The translations under genes were made by a program, and so were the position numbers. DNA of 64,000 nucleotides from Paraburkholderia tropica (GTDB lineage: Bacteria > Pseudomonadota > Gammaproteobacteria > Burkholderiales > Burkholderiaceae), in assembly GCF_900109265.1 (NCBI RefSeq), contig NZ_FNZM01000016.1, positions 124,001 to 188,000 on the forward strand, read 5' to 3'. Numbering within the stretch: position 1 is the first letter of the stretch; each line of letters opens with the position of its first letter. The notes under the pieces are model-generated. The model saw only the letters and a list, made by a program, of their open reading frames with translations, ran no database searches and had not been told where the DNA came from. Shown one piece after another: positions 1-8,022 of this stretch.

Positions 1-1
1 G

Positions 2-1750
2 GATCCGGACGAATACGAGGTATTCAAGCCGCTGCTGAAAGACCCTGCGTTGGCGCCCATCGTCGGCAAGAAGTGCGGCGCCAAGGCGATCAAGATGATC
101 TGCACACGCAGCCGCATGCAGCCGACCAAGAGCGTGCGGACCTCGCTGGCCGAGCGCCGCGCCTGGGTGCTCAACGACGATGAAATCCTGAAGCTGGCGC
201 GCTGGGCCTGTCTGATCGAGACGCACTATGGCTGTGCGATGGACATGGAGTGGGCGCGGGACGGCGCGACGGGCGAGCTCTTCATTGTGCAGGCGCGTCC
301 GGAAACCGTGCAGTCGCGCCGCGATGCCGCAAGCATCAGGACCTGGCATCTCGACAGGAGCGGGCCGAAGCTGCTTTTGGGCGTCAGCGTCGGCGAGGCG
401 ATAGGCGCGGGCGAAGTCTGCGTGATCGAGCAGCCTCGCGACATGGCGCGCTTCGTGGACGGCGCGGTGCTGGTCGCGCAGACCACCGACCCCGACTGGG
501 TGCCGATCATGCGGCGCGCGTCGGCGATTGTCACCGACCATGGCGGACGCACCTCGCACGCGGCGATCGTGAGCCGCGAACTGGGCTTGCCGGCGATCGT
601 CGGGAGCGGCAATGCCACGCGCGTGCTGCGCAACCGCCAGAAGGTCACCGTGAGTTGCGCACAGGGCGAGGAAGGTGAGGTCTATGAGGGCATCGCCGAC
701 TTTCACGCGGACGAGATCGACTTCTCGAGCTTGCCGCCCACGCGTACCGGCATCATGCTCAACTTCGCGAATCCGATGGCGGCGTTTCGCTGGTGGCGCC
801 TGCCCGCCGATGGGGTGGGACTCGCGCGCATGGAGTTCGTGATCGGCAACCAGATTCGCGTTCATCCCATGGCGCTGGTTCACTATGACCAGTTGAAGGA
901 CGAACAGGCAAAGCGCACGATTCGCAACCTCAGCGCGGGCTACGCGGACAAGACGGCCTATTTCGTGGACCACCTTTCGCGGGCGCTTGGGCGCATCGCG
1001 GCCGCGCAGTTTCCGCGTCCCGTGATCGTGCGCATGAGCGACTTCAAGACCAACGAGTACGCGAACCTCGTGGGCGGCGCCCAGTTCGAGCCGCGCGAAG
1101 CCAATCCGATGCTTGGTTTTCGCGGCGCCTCGCGCTATTACTCGCCGCTGTACCGTGAAGGATTCGCACTCGAATGTCGTGCGATCCGGCGCCTGCGCGA
1201 AACCATGGGCTTCACCAACGTCATCGTGATGATCCCGTTCTGCCGCACGCCCGAGGAGGCCGACCGTGTGCTGGAGGTCATGAAGGGGAACGGGCTGGAG
1301 CGCGGGCGCGATGGCCTGGAGATTTATGTGATGTGCGAGATTCCGTCCAACGTGGTGCTCGCCCGGGAGTTCGCGAAGCGCTTCGACGGCTTCTCGATCG
1401 GCAGCAACGATCTCACGCAGCTCACGCTCGGCGTGGACCGCGACTCGGCGCAACTGGCGGGCCTTTTCGACGAGCAGAACGACGCGCTCAAGTGGATGGT
1501 GCGCACCGTGATCGAAGAAGCCCATCGATGCGGGGCGAAGGTCGGGTTGTGCGGCGAGGCGCCCGCGCATCATCCCGAGTTTGCCGCGTTCCTGGTCGAA
1601 TGCGGGATCGATTCGATTTCGGTGAGCCCCGACAGCTTCGTGGCGATCAAGCGTGCCGTCGCGGCCCGCGAGGCGGCGCACGATGCGGACCTTGCCGTGC
1701 CGGCAGCCGAGGCGTCGCGCCGCGCCCACGGGGTCGAAATCACGCCTTAG
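2..1750 (+). CDS. ppsA: Phosphoenolpyruvate synthase, C-terminal part (5' end outside window)
   Basis: Converts pyruvate plus ATP to phosphoenolpyruvate, AMP and phosphate in the cytoplasm (gluconeogenesis). The frame is open from base 2, so most of the N-terminal ATP-grasp domain lies upstream; 582 residues of about 800 expected are here. Visible are the end of the nucleotide-binding domain (FIVQARPETVQ), the swivelling phosphohistidine domain with TSHAAIV (catalytic His near residue 186 of this fragment), and the PEP-binding barrel ending in GLCGEAP with the family's catalytic Cys. It leads a block of storage and stress genes, so it may be an accessory copy rather than the housekeeping one; that is inference. 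Confidence 0.95.
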   Translation, partial: DPDEYEVFKPLLKDPALAPIVGKKCGAKAIKMICTRSRMQPTKSVRTSLAERRAWVLNDDEILKLARWACLIETHYGCAMDMEWARDGATGELFIVQARPETVQSRRDAASIRTWHLDRSGPKLLLGVSVGEAIGAGEVCVIEQPRDMARFVDGAVLVAQTTDPDWVPIMRRASAIVTDHGGRTSHAAIVSRELGLPAIVGSGNATRVLRNRQKVTVSCAQGEEGEVYEGIADFHADEIDFSSLPPTRTGIMLNFANPMAAFRWWRLPADGVGLARMEFVIGNQIRVHPMALVHYDQLKDEQAKRTIRNLSAGYADKTAYFVDHLSRALGRIAAAQFPRPVIVRMSDFKTNEYANLVGGAQFEPREANPMLGFRGASRYYSPLYREGFALECRAIRRLRETMGFTNVIVMIPFCRTPEEADRVLEVMKGNGLERGRDGLEIYVMCEIPSNVVLAREFAKRFDGFSIGSNDLTQLTLGVDRDSAQLAGLFDEQNDALKWMVRTVIEEAHRCGAKVGLCGEAPAHHPEFAAFLVECGIDSISVSPDSFVAIKRAVAAREAAHDADLAVPAAEASRRAHGVEITP

Positions 1751-1874
1751 CCGTCTTTTCAATTGGGGCGGCTCATGCACGGCCCGGTTGCCCCCGATAC
1801 TCGCTGAAAAGAGCGGCGGCGCAGGGGTGGCAATCGCCTCACGCCGCTTTCATGCCCCGGACAGGGCCGACCCT

Positions 1875-2090
1875 TCAGCGCGGCACCCACCAGGTATCCG
1901 ATGTACCCGTCCGGACATAGAGGCGCTTGACGGCGGCCCAGGCGATCCGGCGCGCCGCTTCTTCCTGGCGTGGGTCCGATGCGTGGGCGGCCCACGCATG
2001 GTTGAAGGCGGCACGAAAAATATCCTGTGCGTGCGACGGCAAATGATTGCGGACGCTCGCGGGCAAATCGTCGTTCGTTGCGTAAGGCAT
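1875..2090 (-). CDS. ChaB-family small protein
   Basis: A 71-residue protein beginning MPYATNDDLP and containing SVRNHLPSHAQDI, FNHAWAAH and RIAWAAVKRLY, the conserved blocks of the ChaB family. ChaB was named as a cation-transport regulator; its real role is poorly defined. The ATG at 2090 is chosen because family members start with MPY; an in-frame upstream ATG (2105) and TTG (2120) would add up to 10 residues, and none of the three has a clear Shine-Dalgarno sequence. It points towards ppsA (convergent) and sits beside FNR-like boxes, in keeping with a stress island. Confidence 0.8.
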   Translation of the reverse strand: MPYATNDDLPASVRNHLPSHAQDIFRAAFNHAWAAHASDPRQEEAARRIAWAAVKRLYVRTGTSDTWWVPR

Positions 2091-2161
2091 GGCGAAGGTG
2101 CGCATCGCGCGGGAAGTCAATCGGGCAATCAGAAGACTGGCGCGCGCCGCGAGGGCGGCCT

Positions 2162-2175
2162 CTGATGCAGATCAA
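2162..2175. promoter_or_regulatory. FNR/ANR-like box
   Basis: CTGAT-GCAG-ATCAA, one mismatch from the FNR/ANR consensus TTGAT-N4-ATCAA. It lies 72 bp upstream of the chaB-like start and 177 bp upstream of the phasin-like gene, so it could serve either direction. Its spacer GCAG recurs in the boxes at 2230 and 9579. Confidence 0.5.
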
Positions 2176-2229
2176 GCAAGGCAGCGCACGCGGGATCGCC
2201 ATCGTGGCTATTTCGGATGCTGATCTCGG

Positions 2230-2243
2230 CTGATGCAGGTCAA
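2230..2243. promoter_or_regulatory. FNR/ANR-like box upstream of phasin-ftsH
   Basis: CTGAT-GCAG-GTCAA, one mismatch from TTGAT-N4-GTCAA. It lies 109 bp before the phasin-like start codon. Twelve bases (TGATGCAGGTCA) are identical to the box at 9579. Confidence 0.55.
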
Positions 2244-2351
2244 TTTTGCGGAGGACCCGTTCGCTAGATTGAACAAGGATGGGATTCGACGAACGGATCA
2301 GGGCCTGGTGCGTCGTGAATCCGGCACGCTTTGATTGATCAGGAGAATGAC

Positions 2352-2849
2352 ATGAGCCCTATTGCTCCAGACACGCCGCTTCAACCCGTTTTCCTGTCGG
2401 ACATGGGCGCGCGCATGGTGCAGATCGGTTTCGATCAACTCGCGTCCGCGCTGGCGTTCCAGGCGAAGTGCCTCGATCGCGACCGCACTGCCGCGCAGCA
2501 CCTGTGCGAGGTATGGATGCAGGCGCGCACCCACGATACGGGGGCCGTCGCGCAGGCGTGGCAAACGATGACGCGCGAGTATCTTGCGGCGTGCGTGGCC
2601 TTGTGGGGGCAAGGGATGGTGGCCGCCGCGGAAACCCAGGCGTCTTATGGCGCGATGCTTCGCGACACGGTGCTCGGCGCCCGGAAGGTGTGGTTGACGG
2701 GTGCGCCGGGCCTGGCGACAACGCCGGCCGGAACCGGCGCGCAGTCGGCGGACTGGATGGCATATCTCGCGTCGTTGACAGCCACGTACCCGGACGGCGA
2801 GGCGCGCCCCGCCACGTCGCTGCACCACGCGAGATCGGCAGGGGCGTGA
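2352..2849 (+). CDS. Phasin-like PHA-granule-associated protein
   Basis: A 165-residue, mostly helical, Ala/Gln-rich protein without signal peptide or membrane segment. It resembles small phasins, which coat polyhydroxyalkanoate granules, but no diagnostic motif settles this. The start ATG at 2352 has the Shine-Dalgarno sequence AGGAG at 2341-2345. It precedes ftsH by 42 bp on the same strand and a PHB depolymerase lies 5 kb away, which supports a granule-related role. Family assignment is inferred from size, composition and neighbours. Confidence 0.5.
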   Translation: MSPIAPDTPLQPVFLSDMGARMVQIGFDQLASALAFQAKCLDRDRTAAQHLCEVWMQARTHDTGAVAQAWQTMTREYLAACVALWGQGMVAAAETQASYGAMLRDTVLGARKVWLTGAPGLATTPAGTGAQSADWMAYLASLTATYPDGEARPATSLHHARSAGA

Positions 2850-2891
2850 TCGCCGAACGCCTGCCCCTGCGCAACGAGGGGAGAGCTCAGT

Positions 2892-4832
2892 ATGGAGAAG
2901 AAGTTCGATTACGGCAGCATCGCTTTCTTTGTCGGGCTGCTGTTGATGGTGGCGCTGCAATTGTTCTGGTCCACGCCTTCCGTGCCCCAGATGGCGTACA
3001 GCGACTTCGTGCGTCTGCTCGACGCGCATCAGGTCGACAATCTCGTGATCAGCCCGACGCGCATCACGGGCGAACTGCGCTCGGAACACGCCAGGGCGAC
3101 CCTGCCTGCGTCGGAGGCCGCGAGCTTTGGAGACGGGCCGGCGCCTTATCCTTTTGCGACGGTCCGTGTCGCCGACGACGCGCTGTCGGGCCGCCTCGGC
3201 GCCGCCGGCGTGCGCTATAGCGGCGCAGTCGACAGCAACTGGGGCAGCGCGCTGCTCGGCTGGCTCGCGCCGCTCGTGCTCTTCGTGATCGTGTGGCAGG
3301 TCATGTCGCGGCGGGGCGGCGGCGCGCGCGATTTCATGGGCATTGGCAGAAGCGGCGCGCAGGTCTATGTCCAGCGCGACACGGGCGCGACCTTCAACGA
3401 CATCGCGGGCATCGACGAAGCGAAAAAAGAGCTGCAACAGATCGTGTCGTTCCTGTGCCATCCGGAGCGCTATCGCCGGCTCGGCGGCAAGATACCGAAA
3501 GGCATCCTGATCGTCGGCGCGCCCGGCACCGGCAAGACGCTGCTCGCCAAGGCGCTCGCGGGCGAGGCGGGCGTGCCGTTCTTTTCCATCAGCGGTTCGT
3601 CGTTCGTGGAAATGTTCGTCGGCGTCGGGGCGGCGCGGGTACGCGACCTGTTCGAGCAGGCGCAGCGGCAGGCGCCGTGCATCGTGTTCATCGACGAACT
3701 CGATGCGCTCGGCAAGGTGCGCGGGGCGAACCTCATGTCGGGCAACGACGAACGCGAACAGACGCTCAACCAGTTGCTCGTCGAAATGGACGGCTTCGAG
3801 GCCAATGCCGGTGTCATCCTGCTGGCGGCGACCAACCGGCCCGAAACACTCGACCCCGCGCTGCTGCGCCCGGGGCGTTTCGATCGCCATATCGCCATTG
3901 ACCGTCCGGACCTGACCGGACGCCGACAGATCCTGGCTGTGCATACGCGCAAGGTGCCGCTGGCACCGGATGTCGATCTGGATGAGCTGGCGGCGCGCAC
4001 GCCCGGCTGCGTGGGCGCCGACCTCGCCAACATCGTGAACGAGGCCGCGCTGCACGCCGCCGAAGCCGACCGCGCGACGGTCGCCATGGCGGACTTCGAC
4101 GAGGCCATCGATCGCGCGCTCGCGGGTTCCGAACGCAAGAGCCGCGTCATGAACGCGCAGGAAAAGCAGACGATCGCATGGCACGAGGCGGGACACGCGC
4201 TCGTGGCGCAAAGCCGCGCCCATTGCGATCCGGTCAAGAAGGTGTCGATCATTCCGCGCGGGGTGGCCGCGCTCGGCTATACGCAGCAGGTGCCGACCGA
4301 GGACCGCTACGTGCTCAGGCGCAGCGAACTGCTCGACCGGCTCGACGCCCTGCTGGGCGGGCGGGTTGCGGAGGAGCTGGTGTTCGGCGACGTGTCCACC
4401 GGCGCGCAAAACGATCTGGAGCGCGCGACCGCCATGGCGTGGCACATGGTGGCGCGCTACGGCATGAGCGAGCGCATCGGCCTCGCGAATTGCGCCGACC
4501 AGCCCGGGACGGCACATGCGCTCGGCGCCACGGACGGCCCGCGCTGCGGCGAGCATACGGCGCAGCGCGTCGACGACGAAGTACGCAGGCTTCTGAACGA
4601 GGCGCACGAACGGGTGGTGCAGACGCTCGCCGAACGGCGCGAGGCGCTCGACCGGATTGCGTTGCGTCTGCTCGAACGGGAAATGCTGGATCACGACGAA
4701 CTGCTCGCGCTGATCGCCAACGAGCCCGAGCCGGCCGGCAGCGCGCGGCAGGGCGCGCCCGAAAGTGCGCCGGAAAGTGCGCCGGAAAGTGCGAGGTCCA
4801 AAGAAGTGGGCAACGTCGAACGCGCGGCATGA
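2892..4832 (+). CDS. ftsH: ATP-dependent zinc metalloprotease FtsH (accessory paralogue)
   Basis: Membrane-anchored AAA+ protease that extracts and degrades membrane and regulatory proteins. Its 646 residues show an N-terminal membrane segment (about 8-24), a periplasmic domain, a second segment (about 118-135), Walker A GAPGTGKT at 209-216, Walker B VFIDELDALG, the SRH region with NRPETLDPALLRPGRFDRH, and the zinc motif HEAGH at 431-435. A Shine-Dalgarno-like GAGGGGAGAG precedes the ATG. The C-terminus carries three PESA repeats encoded by a 12-bp unit. It has no rlmE/folP neighbours, as housekeeping ftsH usually does, but sits with a phasin-like gene; similar extra FtsH copies occur in stress-tolerance islands. 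Confidence 0.93.
   Translation: MEKKFDYGSIAFFVGLLLMVALQLFWSTPSVPQMAYSDFVRLLDAHQVDNLVISPTRITGELRSEHARATLPASEAASFGDGPAPYPFATVRVADDALSGRLGAAGVRYSGAVDSNWGSALLGWLAPLVLFVIVWQVMSRRGGGARDFMGIGRSGAQVYVQRDTGATFNDIAGIDEAKKELQQIVSFLCHPERYRRLGGKIPKGILIVGAPGTGKTLLAKALAGEAGVPFFSISGSSFVEMFVGVGAARVRDLFEQAQRQAPCIVFIDELDALGKVRGANLMSGNDEREQTLNQLLVEMDGFEANAGVILLAATNRPETLDPALLRPGRFDRHIAIDRPDLTGRRQILAVHTRKVPLAPDVDLDELAARTPGCVGADLANIVNEAALHAAEADRATVAMADFDEAIDRALAGSERKSRVMNAQEKQTIAWHEAGHALVAQSRAHCDPVKKVSIIPRGVAALGYTQQVPTEDRYVLRRSELLDRLDALLGGRVAEELVFGDVSTGAQNDLERATAMAWHMVARYGMSERIGLANCADQPGTAHALGATDGPRCGEHTAQRVDDEVRRLLNEAHERVVQTLAERREALDRIALRLLEREMLDHDELLALIANEPEPAGSARQGAPESAPESAPESARSKEVGNVERAA
4758..4793 (+). repeat. 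Three 12-bp tandem repeats inside the ftsH 3' end
   Basis: Unit CCGGAAAGTGCG at 4770-4781 and 4782-4793, preceded by the variant CCCGAAAGTGCG at 4758-4769. They encode PESA-type units near the FtsH C-terminus. Copy-number change stays in frame. Confidence 0.85.
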
Positions 4833-4864
4833 GGTGGCGCGCGAGTGCCGTTCAGGCGTTGCGT

Positions 4865-5270
4865 TTACGGCTCCGGATCGAGATAGTCGTGCGCGGCGCG
4901 CACGCGTTCCGACGTCCGCAACGCCTCCAGTGCCCGCTGTTCGGTGCGGCGAACCTGCTCACGCGAGATACCGGTGCGGCACGCGATTTCATCGTAGGTT
5001 TGGGGCTCGACGCCAATCCCGAAGCGCCGGCGCACGATATCCGCCTGCACGGCAGACATGTCGTCGAGCCGTGCCTGCACGAATTCGCCCATGCGCGCGC
5101 TGGCCGAGCGTATCCAGCGGCGTGGCGGTCGCAGGGTCGGGAATCAGATCGATCAGTTCCGTTTCGCCGTCGGGCAACACGATGTCGAGCGACGACGACT
5201 CGACGCGCACGCCGCCAAGGTCTGAGCGTTGCAGGCGTTTGTCGGTCTTCATGTCGTTCACGCAATACAC
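4865..5270 (-). pseudogene. Sigma-70 factor C-terminal remnant, frameshifted
   Basis: Two overlapping frames together resemble the end of a sigma-70-family factor. Frame one (from 5270) gives the end of region 3, with SLDIVLPDGETELIDLIPDP and PLDTL. Frame two (to 4865) gives region 4, with the RRRFGI block and a helix-turn-helix YDEIACRTGISREQVRRTEQ, then ALEALR. Continuity needs one shift near 5095-5107, where frame two reads ASARMGEF just after PLDTL. No region 2 (core and -10 binding) is found further upstream, so the gene is truncated as well. The helix-turn-helix part alone could still be made as a 75-residue protein from the ATG at 5092. It is convergent with ftsH. Confidence 0.65.
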
Positions 5271-5796
5271 CGTAAGGCTAATGGCGAGGCGTACTGACTT
5301 CCTCGTGACGGCAGCCGCCGGTTCACAAACACAAATTCGCCGCGGGCTGCCTGATGCCGTGAATCATTGTGCGTTCGCGCGCGGTTGAATAAGGGAAAAC
5401 CGCAGTGTGTGCCACCCGCCGCATCGGTCGATCGGATCGCGCGGCAACATCCGGGGCCAGTGAACAAGCGCGTGCGAGGCTGCACGCAAAATGACCGCTG
5501 CGGCGCATGCCCGGTGCGGCTGTCGCAGCCATGTGATTCGGATTGGGCGGCCGATTGATTTGAGTCAAGCCGACAGCCGCGGTAGCGGACACGATGGTTT
5601 CATCCGCATGGAATTGCAATTGCCATCGCGCGATGAGCGTGTACTTTCTCGCCGGACATACAGCCGGCGACAGGATGAACTGGCGCGGTTTCGCATCGGC
5701 GAAGGCATCGTCGATATACGGTCTGCCGTATGGTCCGCAGGGACGACGGCGGGTGTGCTTCGGCTAACGCGAAATTGACACGGCACGGAGGCGCGT
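5271..5796. other. Intergenic region with one FNR-like box
   Basis: No convincing coding frame: the short frames here lack family-like sequence. The only clear signal is the FNR/ANR-like box at 5555-5568. A TTGACA hexamer lies at 5774-5779, close to the next start codon, with no obvious -10 partner. Confidence 0.5.
5555..5568. promoter_or_regulatory. FNR/ANR-like box
   Basis: TTGAT-TTGA-GTCAA, a full match to TTGAT-N4-(A/G)TCAA. It lies between the sigma-factor remnant and the hypothetical gene at 5797 (about 230 bp upstream of the latter). Confidence 0.6.
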
Positions 5797-6282
5797 ATGA
5801 ACTGGCTGGCAGAGTACTTTTCACGCAGGACGCCCGTACTCGATGTCGCGATGTGGATCTATCCCCCGCCTGCACTCGGCCCGGAAGGGCCGGTCGTTCA
5901 GGCGCCGCATTGCTTGCCGTACCCCGGTGTCGAGCTGGCCTTCACCGCAGGCGAAGAAGTCAGGCGCGGCACACGCAGCGACGAGATACCGGCGCGCTAT
6001 GCGTGGTTCGCTGAAGTCCATCAACCCGACATGTCGCGGGTGAGGGAAATGGCAAGGGGCGTGGAAAATCACGGATTCTTCCGGTCGATCGAAATTTATC
6101 CGCCTTCGCGTTACAACAACGATTGCCTCATTCGGGTCAACGATGCTTTCGCGTTCGTGCCCGTTTTCTCCGCTGATGGCGCGCCGTGCTTTTCCGGCAG
6201 TTGCATGGCGCAGCCCGGCGAGCCGTCCTCGTCGTCCTGCGTGCGTTTGCCGTGGCTTTTCCGCGGCTATATCAGCATCTAG
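5797..6282 (+). CDS. Hypothetical protein, possibly frameshifted near its C-terminus
   Basis: Not recognised. The start is well supported: GGAGG at 5787-5791 precedes the ATG. The first 125 or so residues look like ordinary soluble protein (aromatic-rich, FFRSIEIYPPSRYNNDC). The last 35 become Ser/Pro/Cys-rich and atypical, whereas another frame from about 6180 reads a more protein-like stretch (LVVLRAFAVAFPRLYQHLAEQ) that continues past 6282. A frameshift around 6175-6190 is therefore possible. Confidence 0.45.
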   Translation: MNWLAEYFSRRTPVLDVAMWIYPPPALGPEGPVVQAPHCLPYPGVELAFTAGEEVRRGTRSDEIPARYAWFAEVHQPDMSRVREMARGVENHGFFRSIEIYPPSRYNNDCLIRVNDAFAFVPVFSADGAPCFSGSCMAQPGEPSSSSCVRLPWLFRGYISI

Positions 6283-6499
6283 CCGAGCAATGGGTCGACC
6301 TCAAGCTCGATGTGAAAGCGGGGCCGGCGGACGATCTCGCATGTGCGCCGGGTCACAGGTGTGATCGACGAGGTTCGGAGGCGCGGCGAGATCCGGCCGA
6401 GGCAGTCGAGAACGGCGGCGTGTGGTCCGCGCGAAAAGCGTGGCGTTCGCTGTGTGCATCATCATGGATATTCTGTACACCGAATGAGGTAAAGCTGTC

Positions 6500-6712
6500 A
6501 TGTATCGCATCTTTCGTAAGCTGGAACGGTGGGCATTCGGCATCGTGACGGCGTCGGCTGTGGCATGTGCGGGTTTCATCGTTGTCGAGCGGTGCGGCGC
6601 GTCCTTCGCGAGTGCCGCCCATGCAGCGCTCGGCAGCGTGTTCGCCTGCGAGCCGGTCAGCCAGCCGGCCGAATGCGACGCCTTGCTGGCCGAGTGGAGA
6701 GAAGTCAAATGA
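6500..6712 (+). CDS. Small single-span membrane protein coupled to the CBS gene
   Basis: A 70-residue protein with one hydrophobic segment (about residues 12-30, FGIVTASAVACAGFIVV) and a short tail with two further Cys. It is not a recognised family. The ATG at 6500 has GAGGT at 6486-6490. Its stop codon overlaps the start of the CBS-domain gene as ATGA, so the two are probably translationally coupled and may act together at the membrane. Confidence 0.65.
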   Translation: MYRIFRKLERWAFGIVTASAVACAGFIVVERCGASFASAAHAALGSVFACEPVSQPAECDALLAEWREVK

Positions 6713-7167
6713 ATGCTTGTTCACTGTGTACCCGCGAGGTGGCCACCTGCGGTCCGCAAACGTCCATTGTCGAAGCGGCGGCCCGCATGCGCGCCCTTCA
6801 TGCGGGCGATCTGGTGGTGGTGAGCGAGGAGGCGGGCGCGCGCCAGCCGGTTGGCGTGCTCACCGATCGCGACATCGTGCTGGCGGTGGTGAGTCCGGAT
6901 GCCTCGCCGACGACGCTCTATGCCGGCGACGTGATGTCGGCGCCCGCCGTGCTCGCCCACGGCACCGACGACTTATGGATGCTCGCGCGGCGCATGCATC
7001 TGCACGGCGTACGCCGTCTGCCCGTGGTGGGCGCGGACGGCTCGCTGGTCGGCATCGTTACGCTGGACGACCTGCTGCATGCGGCCGCGAACCTGCTCGA
7101 TGAATTGCGCCTCATCGCCGCTCGCCAGCAGCATTTCGAAGCGAAGCGCCGCGGTGACAGGGCTTAG
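6709..7167 (+). CDS. CBS-pair domain protein
   Basis: A 152-residue protein made almost entirely of two CBS motifs (about 8-65 and 72-135), each ending in the usual G(V/I)(V/L)T.(R)D signature: VGVLTDRDIV and VGIVTLDDLL. CBS pairs bind adenine nucleotides and usually report energy state. There is no enzyme domain, so it is likely a regulatory subunit; the overlapping small membrane protein just upstream is the obvious partner. CBS proteins are common in hypoxia-induced loci. Confidence 0.9.
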   Translation: MNACSLCTREVATCGPQTSIVEAAARMRALHAGDLVVVSEEAGARQPVGVLTDRDIVLAVVSPDASPTTLYAGDVMSAPAVLAHGTDDLWMLARRMHLHGVRRLPVVGADGSLVGIVTLDDLLHAAANLLDELRLIAARQQHFEAKRRGDRA

Positions 7168-7188
7168 CCCGCGCATCGGCAAGATTCC

Positions 7189-7725
7189 ATGGATTCGGTC
7201 ATGAATACCCCAACGCGCATCCTCGTCGTCTTTTACTCGCGCAGCGAGACCACCGCCGAGTTGGGCGGGCGGCTCGCCGCCGAGCTTGAAGGCGATTACG
7301 AACGGTTGCATGAGGTCGAATTCCGGCGGCGTGCCGGGCCTTTCGGCTTCCTGCGCTCGATTGTCGATGTGGTTCGCCAGCGCACGGCGCATCTTCAGCC
7401 GATGGCCCATGTGCTTGCGAACTACGACGTCGTGCTGATCGGTACGCCGGTGTGGGCCGCTCGCGCTTCCACGCCCGTGGCGACCTGGCTGGCCGAACAC
7501 TGGCACGAAGTGCGCGCCACCGCATTCTTTTGCACCATGGGCTCACGCGGCAGCGAACAAACGTTCGCGCAGTTGCAGCAGCTCGCGCACCGCGCACCGC
7601 TCGCGACTTGTGCGATTTCCGCGCGCGACATGAAAGAGGATATAGCGGTGGAGAAGGTGGCCCGCTTCGTCCTTGCTATCAAGGACGCGCTCTCGGCGCG
7701 CGAGGACGAGGCGGCGGCCCGCTAA
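7189..7725 (+). CDS. Flavodoxin-family protein / NAD(P)H:quinone reductase-like
   Basis: A 178-residue flavodoxin-like fold. It opens with a beta strand and a phosphate-binding loop (ILVVFYSRSETTAELGG) and has the FMN-contact stretch VLIGTPVWAARASTPVATWL, which resembles the WrbA/flavodoxin GTPVW pattern. It is probably a cytoplasmic FMN-dependent reductase. The start could be 7189 or the ATG at 7201 (MNTPTR); neither has a strong Shine-Dalgarno sequence. It ends about 300 bp before convergent phaZ. Confidence 0.75.
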   Translation: MDSVMNTPTRILVVFYSRSETTAELGGRLAAELEGDYERLHEVEFRRRAGPFGFLRSIVDVVRQRTAHLQPMAHVLANYDVVLIGTPVWAARASTPVATWLAEHWHEVRATAFFCTMGSRGSEQTFAQLQQLAHRAPLATCAISARDMKEDIAVEKVARFVLAIKDALSAREDEAAAR

Positions 7726-8022
7726 ACGGGGCGTCGACGCAGTCAGCTCGTTTGTGAGCCGTCGTTTCCCGCGTCATCGTGGTCCGTACAGGTTCGCGCC
7801 TGTCGTTGGCGGAAAGTGCTGCGTTGAGTGCTCGCCTGCGCTTCGGCCCCTGTGGCCGCCATCGTCGACAGCGGTCACCCCTGGTCGCCCTGTTGCTTGG
7901 CTGATCAAGCCGTCAAGATCGTGACGGCACGCGCTTCGCTCGCGACCGCGATGCGTTGTCAGACTCGCGACGAGCAAGGCCGCAGGGGCGAGGCCGGCAG
8001 GCCGTACCGTCTCCACGCCGGA

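Noticed and set aside
1..6. GGATCC at the very start as a cloning junction
   Set aside because: It lies in frame within ppsA coding sequence and is one of several natural occurrences; no evidence of artificial joining.
2298..4694. 798-codon open frame antisense to ftsH
   Set aside because: His/Arg-rich, no family features; a by-product of high GC at third codon positions. The same holds for long antisense frames over the DHA2, MFS, fadH, kinase, transketolase, TonB-receptor and GGDEF genes.
7912..7929. Apparent FNR-like site CTGATCAAGCCGTCAA
   Set aside because: The half-sites are six rather than four bases apart, so it does not fit the FNR/ANR spacing.
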